Assembly (NCBI RefSeq): GCF_036172515.1
Contig: NZ_JAXKVW010000004.1
Location: 100,010 to 164,009 of the forward strand
DNA: 64,000 nt
Direction of reading: 5' to 3'
Source: Flexistipes sp.
GTDB taxonomy: Bacteria; Chrysiogenota; Deferribacteres; Deferribacterales; Flexistipitaceae
In this document: piece by piece, positions 51,426-58,556 of the stretch
Numbering within the stretch: position 1 is the stretch's first letter
Layout: each line of letters opens with the position of its first letter
Notes under the pieces: model-generated
What the model was told of the DNA's origin: nothing
The model's input: only the letters and a program-made list of their open reading frames with translations
Databases searched by the model: none
Program-made: the position numbers and the translations under genes

Positions 51426-54035
51426 ATGGATTATCTTGAAAAAAACAAAATCAACTTCTTTTTCTACAACGGTCAGCTCGACTGGTACTGGTTTCCTACT
51501 GATTATGTCAGGCAAGGTGATACACCTTTCGGATATGTTGTAGGTCAGTTCAGCGAGTTTGGTCATTTCTCACTGAATGAAATATTTTCAGTTGGAATGA
51601 CAGTCGGGGGAGTCTATAAGACTCCAAGATCACTAAAAGAAGTAGTGAATATTGTCGAAAACGGTGGCATCCTTGAAGGTGCTGCTGATATAAGTTTAGA
51701 AAAATTTAGGGAAGTTACAAAGAGTAAGAAAACTCTTCAAAACTTTTTAGACTCACTGCCCGAAGATCCAGACGATCCTAACGGTTCTGGTCCGGGCGGT
51801 GGTGAACCTGAAAAGAAAGAAGATGACAATCTTACTTTAACTGACTTCCTGAACGAGTTTGGAGACACTCTTAAAGAGAAGGCTGTGAGCAAGCTCAAGC
51901 CTGTTTATAATCCCGCTCAAATCGGTGAGTGGGAAAAACAAGAGAACTCCAAGCTCAATAAATTAATTAGAAAACCTTTTAATAGCCAGCGTCATGCAAT
52001 CCTGGCACTGGCTAAAGGGTTTTACAAAGAAAAAAAGAAATCTTTAATCCTTACAGCGGAAATGGGGACTGGCAAGACGATAATGTCAGTTTGTGTGGCA
52101 TATCTTAATCCACGCCAAAACAAGAGGACACTTGTTGTTTGTCCACCCCATTTGGCAAGAAAATGGGTTAGAGAGATTAAAGAGACAATTCCAGGGGCAA
52201 AAGTAAAAACATTGGATAAAGTATCCGATGTTGATACTGATAAGCCCCAAGGTATGGAGTTTTGGGTATTAAAAAATACTAAGGCGAAGCTCCATTATAA
52301 AGAAAAATCGCTTGTAAAGTGGGATGAAGAAACACTCAGAGCAAAGAAATGTCCTGATTGTGGAGTTCTGCTCGCAAGCGAAAATATAGAAGATGAAAAA
52401 AATAATTCTGCAACCTGCACTAACTGTGGTACACCTCTTTATCAAGCAGATAGAGAAGGTTTTCGCAGATACGGCCTTGCAGAATATATAAAAAGGCAGA
52501 AAGTCAAAGTAGATTTCCTTATCCTCGATGAAGTCCATGAGTTAAAAGGCGGTGATACCGCTGTTGGGCAGGCTATGGCAAATCTTGTTAGCTGTGCTGA
52601 CAAAACTCTTGCTATGACTGGTACACTCATGGGCGGGTATGCAAAGAACCTTTTTTATATCCTCTTTCGTATGTTTACAAAGAGATTTATTGAAAAAGGT
52701 TATGCCCATAACTCCGTAACGTCTTTTGAAAGAAATTACGGAGTAATCGAGGAAACCCGGATATATGTAAGAGAGTCCGGAAGAAATTCTTCCATAGGCA
52801 AAAAGCTGAAGTCAGTCAGAATTCACAGTAAACCGGGTATGTCACCGGCTTTACTTCCTGAGTTTATCCTCGACTCAACATATTTTATGAAGCTTTCCGA
52901 TGTTTCAGATCAGCTTCCGAAATATAATGAGGATATAATTTCAGTTCCTATGGAAAATACTCAAAAGGAAATCTACAAAGAATTTGAGAATGAGCTGACA
53001 TCTGAAGTTAAACAAGCTTTAGCGAGAGGTTCAAATAAGCTTTTGGGAGCTTTGGTAAATTCGCTGTATTCCTTGCCTGATGGGGCGAGAAGAGGTGAGA
53101 TTGTATATGATCCATATACATACAATCCGCAGACCCAAGAAGGTGAGGTCATAGCATATGCAGAACCTTATGATCAATATATGCTCCCTAAAGAGCGGAA
53201 ATTAATAGACAAAATTCTTGAGGAAAAGCAGGAGAACCGCAAGTGTGCTGTATTTTTAGAGCATACAGGTACAAGAAACTTAGTTCCTGATCTTGTTGAA
53301 AGACTTGAAGCACAAGGAATTAACGCACTTGTACTAAAAACCGGCTCACCTGCGACCGACAAGCGGGAAGCATGGATAAAGAAAAAATTGAAGGAAAATC
53401 CGGATACAGATGTTCTCATTTGTAATCCGAATCTTGTTAAAACGGGTTTGGATTTACTGGATTTTCCGACAATTATCTTCTTCCAGACGGGCTATAATAT
53501 TTATACGCTTCGTCAGGCATCCCGCAGGTCTTGGAGAATTGGACAGGATAAGCCTGTTAGAGTTTACTATATGGCTTATGCTGAGACAATGCAGGAACAG
53601 GCAATGAAGTTAATAGCATCAAAACTTGAGACTTCATTGGCTGTTGAGGGTGATCTTTCCGACCAAGGCTTATCTTCTATGTCTGAGGGTGAATCAATGG
53701 CTATTCAGATGGCCAAAGAACTGGTTGGAGATAAAAAGACAGAAGATCGCAGTCTGGGAGATGTGTTTTCTTCCTACAGGGAGAAAGACGCTGTGGCCGA
53801 TTTTGACCTTGATGAAACCTTTGAAATTGCTGATCTCACTGAGACAGCTACAGAGGTTAAAGAAATCAAGACATCAAAAGGCAGAACCCGGACAATCGAA
53901 TCTACTGTCCACAAGATCATCACAAATCTTGAACCTAAAAAGCATACTGTCGGCAAAGGCAAAAAGAAGGGCGAAGTCGAAATGGTTTCGGTTTTCGATA
54001 TGCTTGAAGCTTTAGACAGTGAAGATGCTGCATAA
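51426..54035 (+). CDS. SNF2-family DEAD/DEAH helicase
   Basis: 869 residues from the ATG at 51426 (AAGGAGGCAGATCA). N-terminal domain (~1-180), Walker A AEMGTGKTIM (~212), a four-Cys zinc insert (CPDCGVLL ... CTNCG, ~308-333), DEVH box (~367), motif III TGTLMGG, and motif VI RQASRRSWRIGQ (~700). A translocase on double-stranded DNA. Expected partner of the methyltransferase two genes upstream. Confidence 0.93.
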   Translation: MDYLEKNKINFFFYNGQLDWYWFPTDYVRQGDTPFGYVVGQFSEFGHFSLNEIFSVGMTVGGVYKTPRSLKEVVNIVENGGILEGAADISLEKFREVTKSKKTLQNFLDSLPEDPDDPNGSGPGGGEPEKKEDDNLTLTDFLNEFGDTLKEKAVSKLKPVYNPAQIGEWEKQENSKLNKLIRKPFNSQRHAILALAKGFYKEKKKSLILTAEMGTGKTIMSVCVAYLNPRQNKRTLVVCPPHLARKWVREIKETIPGAKVKTLDKVSDVDTDKPQGMEFWVLKNTKAKLHYKEKSLVKWDEETLRAKKCPDCGVLLASENIEDEKNNSATCTNCGTPLYQADREGFRRYGLAEYIKRQKVKVDFLILDEVHELKGGDTAVGQAMANLVSCADKTLAMTGTLMGGYAKNLFYILFRMFTKRFIEKGYAHNSVTSFERNYGVIEETRIYVRESGRNSSIGKKLKSVRIHSKPGMSPALLPEFILDSTYFMKLSDVSDQLPKYNEDIISVPMENTQKEIYKEFENELTSEVKQALARGSNKLLGALVNSLYSLPDGARRGEIVYDPYTYNPQTQEGEVIAYAEPYDQYMLPKERKLIDKILEEKQENRKCAVFLEHTGTRNLVPDLVERLEAQGINALVLKTGSPATDKREAWIKKKLKENPDTDVLICNPNLVKTGLDLLDFPTIIFFQTGYNIYTLRQASRRSWRIGQDKPVRVYYMAYAETMQEQAMKLIASKLETSLAVEGDLSDQGLSSMSEGESMAIQMAKELVGDKKTEDRSLGDVFSSYREKDAVADFDLDETFEIADLTETATEVKEIKTSKGRTRTIESTVHKIITNLEPKKHTVGKGKKKGEVEMVSVFDMLEALDSEDAA

Positions 54036-54039
54036 ATAA

Positions 54040-54107
54040 CCCTGCGGGGGGACATTTGTTCTCCTCGTGGGGACAAATGCCCCCCTTAAATAATATTTTA
54101 GGAGGCA
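54040..54107 (+). promoter_or_regulatory. Array leader L12 (variant)
   Basis: 11-bp stem, several G-U pairs (54040-54050/54062-54072); loop CATTTGT (54053-54059) and ACAAATG (54073-54079) are perfectly complementary; TGCC then pairs with GGCA of the ribosome site (54101-54107). Confidence 0.7.
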
Positions 54108-54110
54108 GTT

Positions 54111-54356
54111 ATGATTAAAATCTTAGAAGAAGGTATTAAGTGCCAAAATTGCAACGAAGAAATAGACATAGTTGCAAAAAGTTTCTCTGAGCAAGTAAGC
54201 TCAAAAACTTTTTTAAAGTGTGTAAAAGAAGAGGACTTTTCAGATATGCTGATTACCTCTGAAACAATTTTGGAAATATCCTGTCCTTGTATGGATACAG
54301 AGCTATCTGAAGAGGATAGTGAGTTCATTAGGGGATATTTCCCATACGAATTATAA
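54111..54356 (+). CDS. Unknown 81-residue Cys-containing protein
   Basis: IKCQNCNEEID (CX2C) and SCPCMDTELSEEDSE; acidic. Possible zinc protein. Confidence 0.6.
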   Translation: MIKILEEGIKCQNCNEEIDIVAKSFSEQVSSKTFLKCVKEEDFSDMLITSETILEISCPCMDTELSEEDSEFIRGYFPYEL

Positions 54357-54361
54357 AATAA

Positions 54362-54422
54362 CCCCACGGGGGTGGTTTACTGCCCTCGTGGTGGTGAACT
54401 GCCCTCAAATAAAGGAGGCAGT
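54362..54422 (+). promoter_or_regulatory. Array leader L13 (variant)
   Basis: Stem 54362-54372/54383-54394; loop TGGTTTAC (54373-54380) pairs with GTGAACTG (54394-54401); ACTGCC pairs with GGCAGT (54417-54422). Confidence 0.7.
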
Positions 54423-54423
54423 C

Positions 54424-55104
54424 ATGATAAGAAATACTAAATATCTTCCACAAGATGTTCTCATACTTTTTGAGGACAGAATATGCCAGCTAAAGCAGTA
54501 TAGAGAAAAATTTGGCTACTTTAAGTCGCAGTGGTACACAAGAGAAACTGCTGGCCGTGCAAATGTTTCAGCTCAAATAAGTATGCTTGAAACAAAGCTA
54601 AATATTTTAGCAACACAAGTAAAATATTTAGTAACCGACCACAAAAGATTCTCTTTAAAAAGACTTAATGAAGCCTGTAATTTTCTATATGGCATACGGT
54701 TCGTTGAGGTTTCTGAGACTATCGAGGGTATTAGGAAAAACCTCAGAGAACTCCGGGAAGATGTAGAAAAATATAAAGCTGAAAAAAAGAAAAAAGAAGA
54801 AAGAAAAAACGACTTCTTTCAGATGTTCTACTCGATAGCAAGAGTTGATGTTTTCAATCTCAGAAGATGTCAGATGAAAGCTGCGGTAAAAATTGTTCAA
54901 GAAGTCAGAATTTACAAAACTTTTGGGTATCCTCAAGTTCAAACTCCCGACTTCTCGGCGGCTGAGTGGAACATTTATAATAGGGTAATCCGTGCAGCTA
55001 AATCGATGGCAAATCGTATGCAAACTGAGCGGGTTGCTGAAAAGAGATATAGAGAAACCGACCTCCGAGAACAGTCCATTGAGGACTTCATGGAGGTTGT
55101 ATGA
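54424..55104 (+). CDS. Unknown helical protein
   Basis: 226 residues from the ATG at 54424. Long charged helices with a Lys/Glu-rich coiled coil (~100-130). Four-nt overlap with the next gene. Not identified. Confidence 0.65.
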   Translation: MIRNTKYLPQDVLILFEDRICQLKQYREKFGYFKSQWYTRETAGRANVSAQISMLETKLNILATQVKYLVTDHKRFSLKRLNEACNFLYGIRFVEVSETIEGIRKNLRELREDVEKYKAEKKKKEERKNDFFQMFYSIARVDVFNLRRCQMKAAVKIVQEVRIYKTFGYPQVQTPDFSAAEWNIYNRVIRAAKSMANRMQTERVAEKRYRETDLREQSIEDFMEVV

Positions 55105-55430
55105 TGAAAAAAGTTGAATACATTTGTGAATACACAACAGACTCTGGAGATCGCATGATGAAAAAAGTTGAGTACATTTGTGAAAACACAATAGACTCTA
55201 TCAGCCATAAGATTGACTATATGATTATTAGAAACTTCAACGCAAAAACAAGAGTTAAAGGGATACTTGTAGTCAATGTACTGATAGACCAATTAAGAGA
55301 AGTTATAAAAGAAGAAACCTCAAAAAAGACTTATAAACAAAATGAGGTTAACAAGCTTAAAAGAAAAATAAGCCAACTTGAAGCAGAAGGGTATGATAAC
55401 TTAAACTACTTCTGCGAAAAAGGTTGGTAA
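55101..55430 (+). CDS. Unknown protein with duplicated N-terminus
   Basis: 109 residues. The first 18 codons (starting MMKKVEYICEYT) are repeated in tandem at codons 19-36 (MMKKVEYICENT), giving two alternative starts, each ATGATG. The rest is basic and helical. Confidence 0.6.
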   Translation: MMKKVEYICEYTTDSGDRMMKKVEYICENTIDSISHKIDYMIIRNFNAKTRVKGILVVNVLIDQLREVIKEETSKKTYKQNEVNKLKRKISQLEAEGYDNLNYFCEKGW

Positions 55431-55438
55431 AAAACAAA

Positions 55439-55508
55439 CCCCGGACGGGGACATTGTTCTCCGTTTGGGGGATAATTGTCTCCGTCTATAATAAAAAATA
55501 GGAGGCAG
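55439..55508 (+). promoter_or_regulatory. Array leader L14
   Basis: 10-bp stem CCCCGGACGG/CCGTTTGGGG (55439-55448/55461-55470); loop GGGGACA pairs with TGTCTCC of middle strand ATAATTGTCTCC (55472-55483), which also pairs with GGAGGCAG (55501-55508). Confidence 0.75.
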
Positions 55509-55510
55509 AT

Positions 55511-55720
55511 ATGGCATATTTTGAAGAGAATATCCAAATCCCGGTTAATTCAGATTGCTTTGAGTCCTATGTAGGCCGTCCGCCGAAATCAGAAGATGAG
55601 TTTTACGATTTTGTTCGTCTTGTAGAAAAAGGCTTAGACGGACAAGTTGATTACGAAATTCTTTACAAGTGTACGGCCGAAAACTTTTCATCGGAACTTG
55701 ATGAAGATGAGGAGGATTAG
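55511..55720 (+). CDS. Acidic 69-residue protein
   Basis: Very acidic, ending SSELDEDEED; a DNA-mimic-like charge, unknown role. Followed at once by the next start. Confidence 0.6.
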   Translation: MAYFEENIQIPVNSDCFESYVGRPPKSEDEFYDFVRLVEKGLDGQVDYEILYKCTAENFSSELDEDEED

Positions 55721-55966
55721 ATGGGGCTCGGTAGGGATGCAAGAGATGCACAAGCAATTTACTGGGAATTTGGTGAAGAAGGTTCTCAATATCAGCCATC
55801 CGGTCGAAAAGAAAGAAATGACGCAGAGCATACGACCAAAGAAGGCGAAGTTATAAAAGTCAAGGACATGGAAGATAGTCATTTGTACTATTCCTACCTT
55901 TGCCTTGGCGACAATAAATACCTCAAAGAGATGGTTCTCCGTCTCTTTGAAGAACGATTAATATAA
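55721..55966 (+). CDS. Unknown 81-residue protein
   Basis: ATG directly after the upstream stop (TAGATG); GATGAGGAGG upstream. Soluble, mixed charge; not identified. Confidence 0.6.
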   Translation: MGLGRDARDAQAIYWEFGEEGSQYQPSGRKERNDAEHTTKEGEVIKVKDMEDSHLYYSYLCLGDNKYLKEMVLRLFEERLI

Positions 55967-55970
55967 AAAA

Positions 55971-56040
55971 CCCCACCTACCGGGGGCAGTTATTCCCCCG
56001 GTGAGGGGAACTGCCTCTGGTGTTGAAGAAACAGGAGGCA
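55971..56040 (+). promoter_or_regulatory. Array leader L15
   Basis: Stem 55971-55986/55995-56008 with an internal loop; loop GCAGTT (55986-55991) pairs with AACTGC; AACTGCCTC (56009-56017) also faces GAGGCA (56035-56040). Confidence 0.7.
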
Positions 56041-56043
56041 AAA

Positions 56044-56235
56044 ATGCAAAACTATAAAATTGAAATTAAAGAAATTTCAGCAAAAATCGTGAGTGTCAAA
56101 GCTCCCTCTGAGATTGAAGCCTTAGATAGGGTCAAAAAGCAGTACCGAAGTGGAGACATCGTCCTTGAGTATGACAGCTTTGTTGATGTTGAATTTTCTG
56201 TCTTCGAAAGCGGGAAGGAGGACACTCATGGCTAA
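56044..56235 (+). CDS. DpnD/PcfM-like protein
   Basis: 63 residues: YKIEIKEISAKIVSVKAPSE, IEALDRVKKQYRSGDIVLEY, matching the DpnD-PcfM pattern seen in conjugative elements and restriction loci. Overlaps the next gene by 8 nt. Confidence 0.65.
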   Translation: MQNYKIEIKEISAKIVSVKAPSEIEALDRVKKQYRSGDIVLEYDSFVDVEFSVFESGKEDTHG

Positions 56236-57181
56236 GAAAACTAAAAAATCCGTCTATGATATAATCACTGAAAAAATCATAGAACAGATAGAGTCTGGCA
56301 CTCCGCCTTGGAAAGCCGGATGGATGAGAAAACATTTTAACGGATTTGCAAAAAGAGAATACCAGGGGCTTAACCAACTATTGCTCTCTTGGGATATGCA
56401 GGTGATGGAATATACATCATCGGTATGGTTCTCTTTTAAGCAGGTCCAACAATTGGGCGGTAGCATCAAAAAAGGTGCAAAAAGCTCAATGGTGATTTTT
56501 AACAAAAAAATTACTGCTCAAAATAACGACAAAGACGAGGAAAAAGAGGACAAAAAAGACGATATTGAAGTCTTTGACGAAAGTGAGCAGGAGAAAGATA
56601 AACAGGAGGATAAGAAGCCTAAAACTTTCTTCCTGATGCGATATTACAGGGTTTTTAACCTTGATGATGTTGAAGGGATTGACAAGAGTAAATATGTTAA
56701 TCTTGCAAACTCTAAACAAGAAAAGCCCGAAAATATCGTAAAAGGTATGCAGAACGATGGCTTAAATATTCAGTATACCGGGGTTCAACCTTGTTATATC
56801 CCCTCGTGGGATACGGTACAAATCCCGGATATTGGTAATTTTGAGTCAACGGATAGTTATTACTCTTCTCTCTTTCACGAAATCGCTCATTCCACAGGGC
56901 ATGAGTCAAGACTTAAAAGAGCGGGAGTGTCAAATATAGATACTGGCGACAAGCATCAATACTCTTATGAGGAGCTTGTTGCAGAGATCGGTGCAGCTTT
57001 TTTAATGGCTGAAACCGGAATGAGAATAAATTATGAAAACTCCAGTGCGTATGTGAAAGGTTGGAGTAAATTCATAAAAGAAAACAAAAAGGCTATCTTT
57101 CAAGCTTCTGCGGAAGCAAGGAAGGCTGTTCAGTATGTAGTTGAAAAAGCTGAACGGGCTTCTAATAGCAAAGTGGCTTAG
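56228..57181 (+). CDS. ArdC-like antirestriction protein (ssDNA-binding domain plus zincin)
   Basis: 317 residues from the ATG at 56228 (GGGAAGGAGG upstream). N-terminal domain (~5-100: VYDIITEKIIEQIESGTPPW) is the ArdC/DUF1738 type that binds single strands; an acidic low-complexity insert (~98-140); then a metallopeptidase domain with HEIAHSTGH (~residue 217) and EELVAEIGAAFL. ArdC proteins protect incoming plasmid DNA. Confidence 0.88.
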   Translation: MAKKTKKSVYDIITEKIIEQIESGTPPWKAGWMRKHFNGFAKREYQGLNQLLLSWDMQVMEYTSSVWFSFKQVQQLGGSIKKGAKSSMVIFNKKITAQNNDKDEEKEDKKDDIEVFDESEQEKDKQEDKKPKTFFLMRYYRVFNLDDVEGIDKSKYVNLANSKQEKPENIVKGMQNDGLNIQYTGVQPCYIPSWDTVQIPDIGNFESTDSYYSSLFHEIAHSTGHESRLKRAGVSNIDTGDKHQYSYEELVAEIGAAFLMAETGMRINYENSSAYVKGWSKFIKENKKAIFQASAEARKAVQYVVEKAERASNSKVA

Positions 57182-57198
57182 TCAGATTGTCAGAGTAT

Positions 57199-57216
57199 GA
57201 GGGGTTTTTACCCCTC
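57199..57216 (+). other. Hairpin after ArdC-like gene
   Basis: GAGGGGT/ACCCCTC around a 4-nt loop, no T-tract; likely not a full stop for transcription because the operon continues. Confidence 0.5.
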
Positions 57217-57239
57217 TGCTTATATCAATAAATAACTTT

Positions 57240-57387
57240 CTATCCTTGAGGGTCGGGCATTCCCAAAGAGGGCATGACATCCGTAGTGGTTGGGGTTGCC
57301 ATTGGGAGTACCTTTCAACTGCCTCCGTACTCCCTGTCATGCCTTTCTTGGGTTTGCCCACCCAAAAATTAGGATAGGAGGTTCACT
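57240..57387 (+). ncRNA. Long multi-stem leader exposing an anti-Shine-Dalgarno loop
   Basis: CTATCCT/AGGATAG (57240-57246/57371-57377), GGGCA/TGCCC (57255-57259/57355-57359), CCCAA/TTGGG and GGCATGACA/TGTCATGCC (57262-57279/57335-57352), and GGGAGTAC/GTACTCCC (57304-57311/57327-57334). The apical 15-nt loop holds AACTGCCTCC (57317-57326), complementary to GGAGGCAGTT. Cis target GGAGG lies at 57377-57381. Confidence 0.65.
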
Positions 57388-57543
57388 ATGGTAAGATTCA
57401 CATTAGTTACTGGTAAAATTTACGAGGTATCAACAGAAGAATGGCAGAAACTAAGCAAGTATCTTAAAGACATCGCACAGATTGTTATTGAAGAAGATAG
57501 CTGTTTTTGTCATCATATTAGCGTTTCAGAAGCTGGCACTTAA
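57388..57543 (+). CDS. 51-residue protein, last of array
   Basis: MVRFTLVTGKIYEVSTEEWQ, ends with CFCHH (possible metal site). AGGAGG upstream. Unknown. Confidence 0.6.
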   Translation: MVRFTLVTGKIYEVSTEEWQKLSKYLKDIAQIVIEEDSCFCHHISVSEAGT

Positions 57544-57589
57544 GAATGATTTATGTTACCCGAGCCGGTTATACCGGAGACGAGTTCCA

Positions 57590-57630
57590 AAGCCTCTTAT
57601 CGCCTTGAGCGGTAGGAGGCTTTTTTTATA
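57590..57630 (+). terminator. Terminator of the array
   Basis: AAGCCTC-TATCGC pairs with GCGGTA-GAGGCTT (57590-57603/57610-57622), then a run of seven T. Strong intrinsic terminator closing the 43-57 kb unit. A preceding 20-codon frame (57546-57608) is probably not a gene. Confidence 0.85.
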
Positions 57631-57711
57631 ATTTATTATAAAAAATATTTTAATGTTTTTCTATTGAAATACATTAAAAATAATGTATTATTACTCGCAG
57701 AGGTGTTAATA

Positions 57712-58425
57712 ATGAGCAGCATAGTTAAATCTATTGAAAATATAAACGAAGGGAAAATTTTTACCCTAAAAGATTTGAAATGGGATAATGCAAATAGTGC
57801 TGTAAGTTCGATTAGCAGGCTTGTGAAATTAGGAAGGATAAAAAGATATTCAAAAGGCAAATACTATAAGCCTAAAAAAGATATTTTTGGGACACGGCCA
57901 TTAAGTTATAAGGATGTTGCAAAGTTTTATTTAGGAGACAAGACAATTAGCGGATATTACTCCGGTATATATCTATATAATTATATGGGATTAACCAGCC
58001 AAGTTCCAACAGTAATTGAAATTTGTACAAATAAAGTAAAGTTTCCGGAAAAGAAAAACGCAGGAAAAATGACAATTTATCTTAAGCCATTAGAAGTAAA
58101 CATTTCAAGCAAATCAGATGTCATTCTTTTGCAATACTTGGATTTGGTGAAAAATATAAAAAGAGCTCCTGACGTTGAACCGGACAAAGTTGTTGATTAT
58201 TTAAAACAGAAGCTTTTGAGAAAAAATATCAATTTTCAAAACTTTATAAACTTTGCATCTGGGTATCAGCCATTTGTTAGAGCTACTATTGGAAGTATTT
58301 TGGAAGTTATTGGTTATAAAAAGTATTCAAATATATTAGCTTGTAGCTTAAATCCACTCACAAAATATAATCTTAATATATCATCAGAAGCTTTGCCAAA
58401 TAAATTTGATTGGAATATTGTATGA
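57712..58425 (+). CDS. AbiEi/DUF6088-like antitoxin
   Basis: 237 residues from the ATG at 57712 (AGAGGTG upstream). N-terminal winged helix (FTLKDLKWDNANSAVSSISR, LVKLGRIKRYSKGKYY) and an AbiEi-like C-terminal domain. Type IV toxin-antitoxin antitoxins of this class precede an AbiEii toxin, here truncated. Confidence 0.75.
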   Translation: MSSIVKSIENINEGKIFTLKDLKWDNANSAVSSISRLVKLGRIKRYSKGKYYKPKKDIFGTRPLSYKDVAKFYLGDKTISGYYSGIYLYNYMGLTSQVPTVIEICTNKVKFPEKKNAGKMTIYLKPLEVNISSKSDVILLQYLDLVKNIKRAPDVEPDKVVDYLKQKLLRKNINFQNFINFASGYQPFVRATIGSILEVIGYKKYSNILACSLNPLTKYNLNISSEALPNKFDWNIV

Positions 58426-58556
58426 AGCTTCATGAAAATTATGATATTTTTGAAGCAACAATTTTAAATGACAATGATAAAGTGTTTTCATTAACAAGCA
58501 ATTTTCATTTTTCAGTCAGTTTTATAAAAAAGGTGCTGCGTTTGTGTATTTTATGA
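58422..58556 (+). pseudogene. Truncated AbiEii-like toxin remnant
   Basis: ATGA overlap with the antitoxin, start MKLHENYDIFEATILNDNDK like nucleotidyltransferase toxins, but stops after 44 codons in the start of the EAL gene. No catalytic GS/DxD motif remains. Confidence 0.55.

Noticed and set aside
43858..56043. Repeated intergenic hairpins as a CRISPR array
   Set aside because: Spacing equals gene lengths, repeats are imperfect with compensating changes, intervening sequence is coding, and no cas adaptation genes occur.
43858..56043. The hairpins as ordinary intrinsic terminators between genes
   Set aside because: They lack T-tracts after the stem and the downstream strand is instead complementary to the ribosome site; a proper terminator appears only at 57590.
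57546..57608. 20-codon gene after the last array gene
   Set aside because: No ribosome site and its end runs into the terminator stem.
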